A stretch of 64,000 nucleotides of DNA from Phytomonospora sp040655735 (GCF_040655735.1 NZ_JBFAKK010000021.1:20245-84244); one strand, 5' to 3'; positions 34,578-43,693 are shown, counted from the first letter of the stretch. The notes: generated from the letters alone by a model not told the origin. Translations and numbers: made by a program.

Positions 34578-35869
34578 GGTATCTCCAGGGTGATGTCGGT
34601 CGGTCCGCCGATGGGGCTGGACACGGTGAGCGTGCCGTCGTGGACGGCGAGCCGGTCGGTGATGCCGATGAGTCCCGTGCCGCGTTCGGCGTCGGGGCCG
34701 GGTTCGCCGACCTCGGCGCCGCCGCGCCCGTCGTCGTGCACGACCGCGACGAGCCGTTCCCCGTCGAAGCCGATCCGGACCGAGGCGCGGGTGGCACCGG
34801 CGTGTTCGGTGGCGTTGCCGAGCAGTTCGCACACCGCGAAGTAGGCCGCGGCCTCGACGGCCGGATCGAGCCGGCCGGGGAGGTCGGCGTCGACGGTCAC
34901 GGGCAGGCGACTGCGGTCGGCGACGGCGCGGACCGCAGCGGGCAGTCCCCGGTCGGTGAGGAGGCGGGGATGGATGCCCCGCACGGTCTCGCGCAGCGCA
35001 CCGAGGGTGTCGGTGATCTGGTCGGCGGCGTTGTCGAGGCGTTCGGTGAGCGCTTCGGCGCCGGGGATCGCCGAGGCCTGGAGGCGGGCGAGGCCGATCG
35101 TCGAGGCGAGTCCGGCGAGCTGCTGCTGGGCGCCGTCGTGCAGGTCGCGTTCGATGCGGCGGCGCTCGGCGTCGAAGGCGTGCGCCAGTCGCGCCCGCGA
35201 ACCGATCAAGCGCGCCATCGCCTCGGTCGTCTCGCGGGGGCGCGGCGCGAGCAGGAGTCGTGAGAGCGCGGCCCTGGCGGCCGCGTAGAAGGTGAGGAGG
35301 TAGGCGGTCACCACGGTGAGGCCGACACCGGCGGCGAACGCCAGCCACGCCTGGGTGGTGCCGCTCAGCGTGACGTCGAAGAAGGGCAGGCGGCCGTCGT
35401 CGCGGGTGAGCAGCGGTGCGAGCAGCAGGACGATGACCGCCGAGAGCAGGTTGCCGACGACGAGCAGATCGATGAGCAGGAAAGGGATCGCGCCGAGCAC
35501 GACGTGCCCGAGCTCGCGCCAGGTCGCCGCTTCGCGCAGACGTGTGTGCAGCCAGGGACGCAGTCCCGGGGCGGGCGGCCGAGCGTGCGGGCTGGGGACC
35601 GCTTCGGCGGTCATGAGCCGCAGCCGACGGCGTTCGAGCGAGGCCGCGGGGACGCCGACGAGGGCCACGCAGGTCAGGATGACCAGACCGAGACCCAGTG
35701 GAGCGGTGGCCACCCCGAGCAGCAGGCCGAACAGGAGACCGGGCAGGGCCGCGATGTTGAGGAGCATGCCGCCGAGAAGGTAGGCCGACGATCGCCACGG
35801 CCAGCTCGACGACAGCCATCGGTGAGGGCGGGCGAGCGACCACCACACACCGGGACCGGTCACCGGCAC
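34556..35869 (-). CDS. NarL-type sensor histidine kinase
   Basis: 437 residues. The N-terminal ~200 residues have four or more membrane helices and a sensor-domain-like part. A HisKA_3 dimerisation helix follows, with the phospho-His in RRRIERDLHDGAQQQL, and an HATPase domain (ELLGNATEHAGA, VHDDGRGGA, GTGLIGITDRL) ends the protein. It overlaps the response-regulator gene. The signal is unknown. Confidence 0.9.
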   Translation of the reverse strand: MPVTGPGVWWSLARPHRWLSSSWPWRSSAYLLGGMLLNIAALPGLLFGLLLGVATAPLGLGLVILTCVALVGVPAASLERRRLRLMTAEAVPSPHARPPAPGLRPWLHTRLREAATWRELGHVVLGAIPFLLIDLLVVGNLLSAVIVLLLAPLLTRDDGRLPFFDVTLSGTTQAWLAFAAGVGLTVVTAYLLTFYAAARAALSRLLLAPRPRETTEAMARLIGSRARLAHAFDAERRRIERDLHDGAQQQLAGLASTIGLARLQASAIPGAEALTERLDNAADQITDTLGALRETVRGIHPRLLTDRGLPAAVRAVADRSRLPVTVDADLPGRLDPAVEAAAYFAVCELLGNATEHAGATRASVRIGFDGERLVAVVHDDGRGGAEVGEPGPDAERGTGLIGITDRLAVHDGTLTVSSPIGGPTDITLEIPCRPTSR

Positions 35870-35907
35870 ATCCTAGATCCACGCGCGCGTCGCGCTTTCC
35901 GGGCGGC

Positions 35908-35927
35908 GGGTATGGATTTCCATACCC
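35908..35927. promoter_or_regulatory. 20-bp palindrome between two-component operon and hydrolase gene
   Basis: GGGTATGGA-TT-TCCATACCC has perfect 9-bp arms. It lies 38 bp upstream of the kinase start and about 87 bp upstream of the divergent hydrolase start, so it could serve both promoters. NarL-type dimers bind such palindromes; assignment to the local regulator is inference. Confidence 0.6.
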
Positions 35928-36013
35928 CGCTTTCGTGGGTCCGCCCCACCGACTCCGGCGCCGTAGATCCATAACGTCGGCAGTGGACTGTTTCGCCGAT
36001 GATGAGGATGGAC

Positions 36014-37927
36014 ATGACACGGTGGGCTGGAGCGGCACGCTTCGCGGGCACGGCGACGATGGTGGTGGCGGCGGTGCTGGGGGCGAGCACTCCGGCCGCG
36101 GCCGATCCGCCGGACACTGCCGCGACCAGACCGGATCCCGCGGTGCTGCGGGACTTCTTCGACACGCGCGTCCCGCAGCTGATGGCCGAGCAGAATGTTC
36201 CGGGCGTCGCGGTCTCGGTGGTCGACGGCGACGGCGAGGTCTTCACCGGCGGCTACGGCTTCGCCGACGTGGCCGCGGGCCGGCCGGTCGTCGCCGATGA
36301 GACGGCGTTTCGGACCGCGTCGGTCGGCAAGACATTCACCGCGGCGGCGGTGCTCCAGCAGGTGGAGGCCGGTGCGCTGGACCTGCACACCGACGTCAAC
36401 GCCTACCTGCCCGACGGGTTCCGCATCGACGACACCTACCCCGGGCGGCCGGTGACCCTTCATCATCTGCTGAGCCACACCGCCGGGTTCGCCGACCTCT
36501 GGCGCGGCGATCTGGCCGTCAGCCCCACCGAGGTAACGCCGTTGAAGGACTTCCTGCCCGCACACCAGCCGGACCGCATCCACGCGCCGGGCGAGTTCGT
36601 CAACTACTCCAACTACGGCCTCCAGCTGGCGGGCTATCTGGTCGAGGTCGTCTCCGGCGTGCCATTCGAGTCCTACATGGAGCAGCGGCTGTTCGCTCCC
36701 CTCGGCATGACGAACAGCGGTTTCGTGCAGCACTCGAAGGCCGCCGAGCGCTTCTCCGTCTCGGTCTACTACGGCACCGGCCCCGGCGTGATCATGCCCG
36801 AGCGCTACCCGCAGGGCGGGCCCGAGGGCTCGACCGGGCACACGACGGTCACCGACATGGGCCGCTTCCTGCGCATGCTGCTCGACGGCGGCGAGTCGGG
36901 CGGGGTCCGGGTGCTTCAACCGTCCAGTGTGGACACGATGCTGGCGAGGCAGGCCGGAAACCATCCGGCGCTCGACGGCGCAGGCTACGGGACCTGGCAG
37001 CTCGGCCGCGTCGGGCCGGGCATCGTCACCGGCTACGGCGGTGACGGCGGCGCGCACACGCAGTTCGCGCTGGTCCCCGGAAAGGACCTGGCGATCTATG
37101 TCGCCGCCAACGGCGACGGGACACCGCCGGAGTTTCGCACCCACATCCGGGCGCTGATCGTCGAGGAGTTCCTCGCCATGGTCACCGAAGCACGCACGGA
37201 CTCCCCCGGTGGTGCCACGGCCGCGCCGCCGTCGGGCGACTACCTGACCACCCGCCACTCCGAAGGCGAACCGGTGAAGCTCTTCCAGCTCGCCTTCGAC
37301 CGCGTCTCGGTGAGCACCTCGGCCGACGGCACCGTGACGACGGCGCAGCCCGCCCAGCCCGCCCACACGTGGACACCCACCGGCGACGGGGTCTACGTCT
37401 CCCCCGACGGACGCGACCGGCTCGGGTTCATCGAACGCGACGGCGAGGTGGTCGGCCTGGTCTTCGAGAGCAACCCGACCCAGGCCTATCTCCTGGTGCC
37501 CGCCCACGCCTCCCCGGCGGTCAGGCTGCCGGTCGCGGCCGCCGCGCTGCTCGTCTTGTCCACAGTGGCCGCCTGGCCGGTCCTCGCGCTGATCCGCCGA
37601 CTCCGCCGGCGCGGCACGCCCGGTCCCCGCGCCGCTCTGGCCGCGCGGATCCTCGCGGGCGCCGTCGCCGTCACCTGCTTCGGCTACGTCGCCTTCCTGG
37701 CCTACGCCGCGGCCGACCTGACCGTCCTGGAGTTCGGATCCGCCGCACAGAACCTGCCCCTGGCCCTCGCCGTGCCCGCCGCGATCGCCACCGCCGGATT
37801 CGCGATCGGAGCGTGGGCGCGACGCTGGTGGACGAGGGCGGGACGCGTCCACTTCACGGCGGTCGCACTGGCCGCGGGCGTGTTCCTCGGAGTGGCCGGT
37901 CAGTACGGGCTCGTGTGGAGTCCGTGA
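36014..37927 (+). CDS. Secreted, membrane-anchored serine beta-lactamase-like hydrolase
   Basis: About 637 residues. After a signal peptide (cleavage near TPAAADPP) comes a class C beta-lactamase/esterase domain with catalytic Ser-x-x-Lys in TASVGKTF (around residue 98), the Tyr motif YSN in FVNYSNYGLQ, and GDGGAHTQF near residue 340 in the usual HTG position. A beta-strand domain follows, then three or four C-terminal membrane helices. Such proteins are usually D-amino-acid peptidases or esterases, not true beta-lactamases. ATG at 36014 is preferred because GAGGA is 5 nt ahead; ATG at 35999 and 36008 are alternatives. Confidence 0.83.
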   Translation: MTRWAGAARFAGTATMVVAAVLGASTPAAADPPDTAATRPDPAVLRDFFDTRVPQLMAEQNVPGVAVSVVDGDGEVFTGGYGFADVAAGRPVVADETAFRTASVGKTFTAAAVLQQVEAGALDLHTDVNAYLPDGFRIDDTYPGRPVTLHHLLSHTAGFADLWRGDLAVSPTEVTPLKDFLPAHQPDRIHAPGEFVNYSNYGLQLAGYLVEVVSGVPFESYMEQRLFAPLGMTNSGFVQHSKAAERFSVSVYYGTGPGVIMPERYPQGGPEGSTGHTTVTDMGRFLRMLLDGGESGGVRVLQPSSVDTMLARQAGNHPALDGAGYGTWQLGRVGPGIVTGYGGDGGAHTQFALVPGKDLAIYVAANGDGTPPEFRTHIRALIVEEFLAMVTEARTDSPGGATAAPPSGDYLTTRHSEGEPVKLFQLAFDRVSVSTSADGTVTTAQPAQPAHTWTPTGDGVYVSPDGRDRLGFIERDGEVVGLVFESNPTQAYLLVPAHASPAVRLPVAAAALLVLSTVAAWPVLALIRRLRRRGTPGPRAALAARILAGAVAVTCFGYVAFLAYAAADLTVLEFGSAAQNLPLALAVPAAIATAGFAIGAWARRWWTRAGRVHFTAVALAAGVFLGVAGQYGLVWSP

Positions 37928-37938
37928 CGTCCCGGCTT

Positions 37939-37984
37939 CGGCCCGGCCGGCGGTTCCCGCGCGAGGGAACCGCCGGCCGGGCCG
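37939..37984 (+). terminator. Strong terminator, 20-bp perfect stem
   Basis: Arms at 37939-37958 and 37965-37984 pair without a mismatch around a 6-nt loop, starting 12 nt after the hydrolase stop codon. Confidence 0.85.
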
Positions 37985-38111
37985 CATCGGTTGAACGATC
38001 GATGTGGACATGTCGTGCCCTGTCTAGGTTCAGGCGCAGTTTCCCCAAGCGGCGAACTACCCCCTCGCGGCGGCCGGCGTCACCGCGGGATCCTCGATCG
38101 TGGGAGTCGTC

Positions 38112-38840
38112 ATGGCACGTAAGAACATCAGCAGGCGAGCCTTCCTGCACACGACGGCCGCGGCCGGCACCGCGGCCGTCATCGGACTCGGCACGGCGAC
38201 CCCGGCCCAGGCCGCAGCCGGGTTCTACAACCCCTTCACCGGCTATGCCGTCAGCGACGGCTGGGCCGAGCACATCGCCCGCGGCTCGCTCGGCGGCATC
38301 GACTACGTCATGTCCGTCGGAACGCGGCTGCCCGCCGCGGGAGGCGGTGTCGTCACCAACATCCCGTTCAACGGGACGGGCGGGCACACCGTCAGCATCC
38401 AGCACGACGACGGCTACCGGACCCAGTACATGCACCTGTCCCAGTTCCTTCTCGGCAACGGCGCCCGCGTCAACGCCGGGGACGTCGTCGGCCTGTCCGG
38501 CGGCGCGGCGGGAGCGCCCGGATCCGGTTCGTCGACGGGCCCGCACTGCCACTGGCACATGATCAATCCGAGCGGGGTCCGCGTCAATCCCCTCGACTAC
38601 ATCAGCGACGGCGGTGGCCCTCCACCCTTCGACATCTGGCGGGACAACATGAAGCTCATCCAGTCCACGAACCGCGGCATCGCCCTCGTCGGCCCCGGCT
38701 ACTTCCGTCCGCTGCGCTCCGACGAAGAGGTGCACGCGGCGGTCGCGCTGGTCGGCAACCCGGTGGTCGGCAACGACCGCCAGTTCGACCTGTGGCGCAG
38801 CATCGCCTACGACGGTCAGGTCAAGCCTCCGACGGCCTGA
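38112..38840 (+). CDS. Secreted M23-like peptidase
   Basis: 242 residues with a Tat signal (SRRAFLHTTAAAG; cleavage near AQAAAG). The mature part is a LytM/M23 peptidoglycan-hydrolase fold with GPHCHWHM at the place of the usual H-x-H zinc motif. The first zinc motif, normally H-x-G-x-D, reads LGGID, with Leu for His, so activity is uncertain; a non-catalytic or divergent member is possible. A ~60-residue tail follows (NMKLIQSTNRGIALVGPGYF). ATG at 38112 has GGGAG just upstream. A GH25 gene follows after 49 nt, suggesting a cell-wall or phage-lysin-like pair. Confidence 0.78.
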   Translation: MARKNISRRAFLHTTAAAGTAAVIGLGTATPAQAAAGFYNPFTGYAVSDGWAEHIARGSLGGIDYVMSVGTRLPAAGGGVVTNIPFNGTGGHTVSIQHDDGYRTQYMHLSQFLLGNGARVNAGDVVGLSGGAAGAPGSGSSTGPHCHWHMINPSGVRVNPLDYISDGGGPPPFDIWRDNMKLIQSTNRGIALVGPGYFRPLRSDEEVHAAVALVGNPVVGNDRQFDLWRSIAYDGQVKPPTA

Positions 38841-38889
38841 GCCGCGGGCGTCCGCAACGGACGTTCGCCCGACGAGTAAAGGAGACCAT

Positions 38890-39951
38890 GTGTTAGCGAA
38901 ATTCCTCGCCACCGCCGTACTGGCGACGGTGGCCGTGGTGGCCCCGGCATCCACCCCGGCCGCCGCCGCACCGGTACCGCCCGGCCTGCTCACCGGCGTC
39001 GACGTCTCCCAGTGGCAGGGCGGCATCGACTTCGGCCAGATCGTCGCCCAGGGCCACACCTTCGCCATCGTCAAGGAGGGCGGATCGCAGCTCTCCGAGG
39101 GCAACTACATCACCGCCCGCTACGTCGAGCAGGTCGACGCCGCCCGTGCCGCCGGGATGCGCGTCGGGCACTACTGGCTCGCCGGCGACTTCGCCGCTCC
39201 GGCCGCGGCCGCCGACTACCTCGTCGACCACCTGCACGACTACCGCAGCGGGGACGTCATCGCCCTCGACAACGAGGTACTCGACGAATCCACCCGGCTG
39301 TGGAACGACGACCAGGTCGTCGAGTTCTTCAGCCGCGTCCACGAGCGCATCGGCGACCACGTGCCCTGGCTGTACATGGGCGCCTCCGACCTGCGTTCAC
39401 TGACCTGGGCGCGGACCATCGCCTTGGGCGTGCGGCTCTGGGTGGCGTCCTGGGGCGCCAACGACGGGACCTATCCCGGCGAGCCCTCGCTGGGCGGCGC
39501 GTACCCGTCGTGGAGCGCCCATCAGTACACGTCCATGGGCCAGATCGACGGCTACCGCATCGACCTCAACGTGGCCAAACCAGGTGCGTTCGAAGTCGTG
39601 ACGCCGGGTGATCCCGGGGAACCGGGCAGGCTGCCCAAGACGACCACCGAGCAGGACGGCGTGCCCGGCCCGGTCTTCTGGATGCGGATGCAGACCTGGC
39701 TCTCGGCCGACTGGGGCTACCCCGGTCCGATCGACGGCCTGCCCGGCCCGAACACGTATTCGGCGCTGCAACGCGCCATGCGTGAGCACGGCTACACCGG
39801 GCCCATCGACGGGATCCCGGGCGTCAACACCTACTCGGCACTGCAGCGGTTCGCCACCCAGTGGGGCTACACCGGCCCCATCGACGGCGAACCCGGTCCG
39901 AACACGTGGCGCGCGGTCGCGCGCTTCGTGAACCAGGACCTGTACGACTAG
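38890..39951 (+). CDS. Secreted GH25-like lysozyme with three C-terminal repeats
   Basis: 353 residues. After a signal peptide (ending near PAAAAPVPP) a GH25-type muramidase domain begins at GVDVSQWQGGIDF; the catalytic acids are likely the Asp/Glu of IALDNEVLD. From about residue 265 three short repeats of the form GYTGPIDGxPGxNTYSALQR follow, a peptidoglycan-binding (PG_binding_1-like) module. Start is GTG at 38890, with AAAGGAG 5 nt upstream; the overlapping ATG at 38888 leads straight to a stop. It probably cuts glycan chains of peptidoglycan. Confidence 0.87.
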   Translation: MLAKFLATAVLATVAVVAPASTPAAAAPVPPGLLTGVDVSQWQGGIDFGQIVAQGHTFAIVKEGGSQLSEGNYITARYVEQVDAARAAGMRVGHYWLAGDFAAPAAAADYLVDHLHDYRSGDVIALDNEVLDESTRLWNDDQVVEFFSRVHERIGDHVPWLYMGASDLRSLTWARTIALGVRLWVASWGANDGTYPGEPSLGGAYPSWSAHQYTSMGQIDGYRIDLNVAKPGAFEVVTPGDPGEPGRLPKTTTEQDGVPGPVFWMRMQTWLSADWGYPGPIDGLPGPNTYSALQRAMREHGYTGPIDGIPGVNTYSALQRFATQWGYTGPIDGEPGPNTWRAVARFVNQDLYD

Positions 39952-39968
39952 CGCCGAGCGTGCGAGCG

Positions 39969-40008
39969 GCAGCGCGCCCGGCTCCGTGAGTGGAGGCGGG
40001 CGCGCTGC
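39969..40008. terminator. Bidirectional terminator hairpin
   Basis: The 12-bp arms GCAGCGCGCCCG and CGGGCGCGCTGC (39969-39980, 39997-40008) enclose a further CTCC/GGAG pairing. It lies between convergent GH25 and DoxX-like genes. Confidence 0.75.
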
Positions 40009-40031
40009 ACCGTCCTGGCGACGATCGTCGG

Positions 40032-40640
40032 TCAGGCTTCGACCCAGCCGAGCTCCACCGCGAACTCCAGCATGGACGCCTCGACCACGGGCAGCGTCAG
40101 GACCGAGACGGCGAACATCGCGACCAGCAACGCCATCGGCACCGCCCACGCGCGTGGACGCGATTCCCAGGCACGAGAACGAGTCCGCGGCGAACCGTTC
40201 GGGCGCAGCCGCGTCTCGGGGATCCGGCGGTCGGCGGGCCTCAGCAGCCACGACGTGACGGCGAGGATCCCGAACGTCAGCGGCACTCCCCACGTCTCGA
40301 TCGGGTCGCCGTAGTTCAGATGCGACGCCACGGCACCCGACCACAGGAAGAGGCAACCCGCGTACGCCCACTCCTTGAGCAGCGGGAGCCTCGGCGCGAT
40401 GATCGCGACGGCCGCGAGAGCCTGCCACACGCCCAGGACGTAGGCGAAGAAGTGCGGGAATCCCAGGTGCCGCAGCTGGGCCTCGATCCACTCGATGGTC
40501 AGCAGGTTCCACACCGATCCGGCCGCCAGCTCGAACACGACCACGATCGTGGCCGACCAGAAGGCGACGGGACGGATCCGGCTCCAGCCACCGGCCCGCT
40601 CCTCATCGCCGGCGTGCCCTGATGTCATCTGCGTCTGCAT
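40032..40640 (-). CDS. DoxX-family membrane protein
   Basis: A 202-residue membrane protein with four main helices in the DoxX pattern (VVVFELAAGSVWNLL, FAYVLGVWQALAAVAIIAP, EWAYAGCLFLWSGAVASHL) plus a fifth near the C-terminus after an Arg-rich loop. DoxX proteins are linked to redox balance or membrane-bound thiol systems, with unclear chemistry. It is divergent from an ECF41-type sigma factor; DoxX genes are frequent partners of that sigma group. Confidence 0.82.
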   Translation of the reverse strand: MQTQMTSGHAGDEERAGGWSRIRPVAFWSATIVVVFELAAGSVWNLLTIEWIEAQLRHLGFPHFFAYVLGVWQALAAVAIIAPRLPLLKEWAYAGCLFLWSGAVASHLNYGDPIETWGVPLTFGILAVTSWLLRPADRRIPETRLRPNGSPRTRSRAWESRPRAWAVPMALLVAMFAVSVLTLPVVEASMLEFAVELGWVEA

Positions 40641-40813
40641 CTCGAACTCCTCGGGTGACCGGGTCCACGTGCGGGTGCACGCTCGCAGTTACGACAAGGC
40701 GGCCTACCGGTTCGTGAGGCGGCGGCCCGACCTCACATTCCAGTGGGCTGTCCTGTCGAAGCGGTGAGGATGGAAACGACCGAGGGAGACGGCGAGCAGA
40801 TGACCGGGAGACC

Positions 40814-41749
40814 ATGACCACCCGATCCGAGGCGGAGCACGGCCGGCCCGACCGGAGCCCGCACGCGCTCATGGGCGAGCGGCGCAGGCTGATCAACCTC
40901 GCCTACCGCCTGCTCGGCTCGCTGGCCGAGGCCGAGGACGCCGTTCAGGAGACCTACGCGCGCTGGTACGCCATGTCCCCGCAGGCACGGGATGCCGTCC
41001 GCTCCCCCGCCGCGTGGCTGACCACCGTCGCGGGGCGCGTATGCCTGAACGTGCTCTCCTCGGCGAGAGTGCGCCGGGAGCGCTATGTCGGGGAGTGGAT
41101 TCCCGAGCCGATCCCGCAGCACGGGGCTTGGATCGGCGGGCGACCCGGAGGCGTGTCGGCAGACCCCGCCGACCGTGTCACCCTCGACGAGTCGGTCAAC
41201 ATGGCCTTCCTCGTCATCCTCGAATCCATGACCCCCGCCGAACGCGTCACCTTCATCCTCCACGACATCTTCTGCCACCCCTTCACCGAAATCGCCCACA
41301 TCATCGGCCGCACCCCCGCCGCCTGCCGACAACTCGCCACCTCCGCCCGCCGCCGCATCCACACCGCACAAACCCCCACAACCCCAGCCACCCACAACAA
41401 AGCCGCCCTCATCCGCGACTTCAAACACGCCTGGGAGGCCAAGGACATCAACGCCCTCATCAACCTCCTCGACCCCAACGCCACCGCCACCGCCGACGGC
41501 GGCGGAGTCGTCGGTGCCGTGCTCCGGCCGATCGAAGGCGCCGCCGAGATCGCGCGCTCGCTGCTGCGCCTCGACGGCAGGCTGCGCGCCCTGACGCTGC
41601 TGGAACGCACCGTCAACGGTCAGCCCGGCCTGGTCGCCGAGCTCGACGGCGTCACCGTGTCGGTGTACGCCTTCGAGTTCGCCGGCGACCGCATCCGGCG
41701 CATATGGGCGGTGCGGAACCCCGGCAAGCTCCGAGCGTGGAAGGCCTGA
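40814..41749 (+). CDS. sigJ: ECF41-type sigma factor with SnoaL-like C-terminal domain
   Basis: 311 residues. Sigma region 2 (INLAYRLLGSLAEAEDAVQETYARW) and region 4 (LESMTPAERVTFILHDIFCHPFTEIAHIIGRTPAACRQL) are followed by a ~110-residue SnoaL/NTF2-like domain, the SigJ/ECF41 architecture. In this group the C-terminal domain tunes sigma activity, replacing a separate anti-sigma factor. The YVGEWIPEP linker is conserved in the group. It is divergent from the DoxX-family gene, the likely target. A stretch around 41250-41440 is noticeably richer in A/C than its surroundings. Confidence 0.9.
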   Translation: MTTRSEAEHGRPDRSPHALMGERRRLINLAYRLLGSLAEAEDAVQETYARWYAMSPQARDAVRSPAAWLTTVAGRVCLNVLSSARVRRERYVGEWIPEPIPQHGAWIGGRPGGVSADPADRVTLDESVNMAFLVILESMTPAERVTFILHDIFCHPFTEIAHIIGRTPAACRQLATSARRRIHTAQTPTTPATHNKAALIRDFKHAWEAKDINALINLLDPNATATADGGGVVGAVLRPIEGAAEIARSLLRLDGRLRALTLLERTVNGQPGLVAELDGVTVSVYAFEFAGDRIRRIWAVRNPGKLRAWKA

Positions 41750-41754
41750 GGCGC

Positions 41755-43014
41755 TCAGTCGTTCGCGCCCTCGACGACCGTCGACGTTCCCGTGTTGAGC
41801 ACCCCGTCGAAGGCCTCCAGGACCGGCGTGTGCACATAGCCGCTGTGCATGCGGATGCGGTCCGGGCCGACGCCGGCCGTCTCTCGCCGCGCCCGGCGCA
41901 GGTCGGCGAGACCGAACCCGCTGCCGGGCCACGCCGCTTCGACGCTGCCCTCTTCGGGTGGCGCCAGCGGGGTGTCGTCGACGACGAATCCGAAGCGGGC
42001 CCCATCGTCGAGGCGCATCTCCCCGGTATTCCCTGTGCCGCTGGTCAGGGCCATGGCGAAGTAGTCGTCACCGAGGGCCGCGCGCAGATGCCGGCCCATC
42101 GGCAGCGCCGTGAGCAGGCCCCCGAAGTAGATCGGCTCGGTCTGGATGTGGGCGTTGTGGGAGGCCAGTACGACGCGGGTGCCGGGCTCGGCGCGGTCGA
42201 GATGCCACCGGACCGACTCGGCCATGTAGACGTCGCGCGCCGAGGCGTCGGCGGTCAGGCCGGTGCCGGCGAACAGCCCGGCCATGGCCCGGAAGGTGTA
42301 GTCACCGCGGCAGGCGCCTTCGACCCGCCAGCGCGCAACGTCGTACCCGTGGCGGCCACCGCGCGAGACGTACAGCGGCTCGACGGCGCGGAAGCGGAGC
42401 AGCAGCCGGGTCAGGGCCGCGGTGAGGGCGTCCTGCTCGGCGGCGGGCAGTCGCGCCCAGGCCGGGGCGGCCACCGCACCGGAGCCGCCGGCGAAGGTCG
42501 CGGCGATCCGCACCGCCGTCTCGGCCGTCGGCAGAGCCTCGGGATCGACCTCGCGCAGATACTCCACCACGGGTTCCAGGGCCGGCAGCAGCGAGCCGCC
42601 GGCCGCCGGGATGTCGATCCCGGCGAAGCGCACGGGACGCGCGGCCGTGCGGTTGTACCGGCGCATCCAGTGCAGCGGCCCGTCGAGCCCGACGGGGATA
42701 GACCCGGCGACATGGCCGGCGAGCGCGGTGTCGGCGCCTTCGCCGCCCGCCCACGCGTCGAGCGGGAAGCCCTCGCTGAAGCCGTACTCGAAGGCCAGGA
42801 CCGTGAAGCCGCAGCGTTCGGCGAGGAACCTCAAGACGCGTTCGCGCATCCGGGCGAACTCGTCGATGAAGTGCGAGTTCTCGCCGAGCGCGACGACCCG
42901 CGCGTCGCCGATGATCCCGCGCAGCGGTTCCAGGTCGTCCAACGGCGCCTCGGGGTCGAGGTGGGTCAGCGGGACGACGTTGGCGCGCAGCCAGTCGGGG
43001 AACGAGTCGGTCAT
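41755..43014 (-). CDS. Erythromycin esterase family protein
   Basis: A 419-residue protein of the EreA/EreB superfamily, which open macrolactone rings by hydrolysis. The active-site region VVALGENSHFIDEFARMRERV with Glu and His, the second His in RVVLASHNAHIQTEP, and FEYGFSEGFPLDAW match the family. Many members are not true macrolide esterases, but here it is coupled (ATGA overlap at 43011-43014) with a CatB/Vat-type acetyltransferase under a TetR regulator, which favours a resistance role. ATG at 43012-43014. Confidence 0.83.
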   Translation of the reverse strand: MTDSFPDWLRANVVPLTHLDPEAPLDDLEPLRGIIGDARVVALGENSHFIDEFARMRERVLRFLAERCGFTVLAFEYGFSEGFPLDAWAGGEGADTALAGHVAGSIPVGLDGPLHWMRRYNRTAARPVRFAGIDIPAAGGSLLPALEPVVEYLREVDPEALPTAETAVRIAATFAGGSGAVAAPAWARLPAAEQDALTAALTRLLLRFRAVEPLYVSRGGRHGYDVARWRVEGACRGDYTFRAMAGLFAGTGLTADASARDVYMAESVRWHLDRAEPGTRVVLASHNAHIQTEPIYFGGLLTALPMGRHLRAALGDDYFAMALTSGTGNTGEMRLDDGARFGFVVDDTPLAPPEEGSVEAAWPGSGFGLADLRRARRETAGVGPDRIRMHSGYVHTPVLEAFDGVLNTGTSTVVEGAND

Positions 43015-43682
43015 CTCGGCGGGATCCTTCCGGCGGGTGCGGCCGCTTCGAGGTCGGCGACGCGGCCCGACATGATCGTCCGCACGTGTGCCGTGATCTG
43101 CTCGGCGGGCCAGTCCCACCAGGCGACCGCCAGCAGGCGCGCGATGTCGCCGGGTTCGAAGCGCGTGCGAATGAGACGGGCGGGGTTGCCCGCGACGATG
43201 CCGTAGTCCGGCACGTCCTTGGTGACCACGGAGCCGGTGCCGATGATCGCGCCGTGCCCGATCCGTACGCCGGCCAGGATCGTGGCCCCGTTGCCGAACC
43301 AGACGTCGTTGCCGACGACGGTGTCGCCTCGGCCGGGCAGGCCGGTGAGCAGGTCGAAGTTCTCGGCCCACGAGCCGCCCATGGTCGGGAAGGGGAAGGT
43401 CGATGGACCGTCCATGCGGTGGTTGGCGCCGTTCATGATGAACCGCACCCCGGTGCCCAGCGCGCAGAACCTGCCGATGACCAGCTTCTCGGGCCCGTAG
43501 TGGTAGAGCACGTTGCGGGTCTCGAAGGCCGTGGCGTCCTCGGGGTCGTCGTAGTAGGAGTACTCGCCGACCTCGATCAGCGGCGAGGTCACCAGCGGCT
43601 TGAGCAGCACCACTCGCGGCTGACCGGGCATGGGGTGCAGCACGGTGGGGTCCGCGGGGACCGCTGCCGGACGGTCGGACAT
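43011..43682 (-). CDS. CatB/Vat-type xenobiotic O-acetyltransferase
   Basis: A 223-residue left-handed beta-helix acyltransferase. Hexapeptide repeats run through VIGRFCALGTGVRFIM, VGNDVWFGNGATILAGVRIGHGAIIGTGSVV; the catalytic His is in MNGANHRMDG. Vat enzymes inactivate streptogramin A, CatB enzymes chloramphenicol; the MDGPSTFPF segment fits this xenobiotic group. ATG at 43680-43682 has TAGGAG close upstream. The promoter region contains the TetR-type palindrome at 43694-43717, and the esterase gene follows by ATGA overlap. Confidence 0.87.
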   Translation of the reverse strand: MSDRPAAVPADPTVLHPMPGQPRVVLLKPLVTSPLIEVGEYSYYDDPEDATAFETRNVLYHYGPEKLVIGRFCALGTGVRFIMNGANHRMDGPSTFPFPTMGGSWAENFDLLTGLPGRGDTVVGNDVWFGNGATILAGVRIGHGAIIGTGSVVTKDVPDYGIVAGNPARLIRTRFEPGDIARLLAVAWWDWPAEQITAHVRTIMSGRVADLEAAAPAGRIPPR

Positions 43683-43693
43683 CGAAGCTCCTA

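Noticed and set aside
36014..37927. The serine hydrolase as a true beta-lactamase resistance gene
   Set aside because: SxxK and YSN are present, but it is twice the usual size with C-terminal membrane helices, and the third motif reads GAHTQ, fitting peptidase/esterase relatives better.
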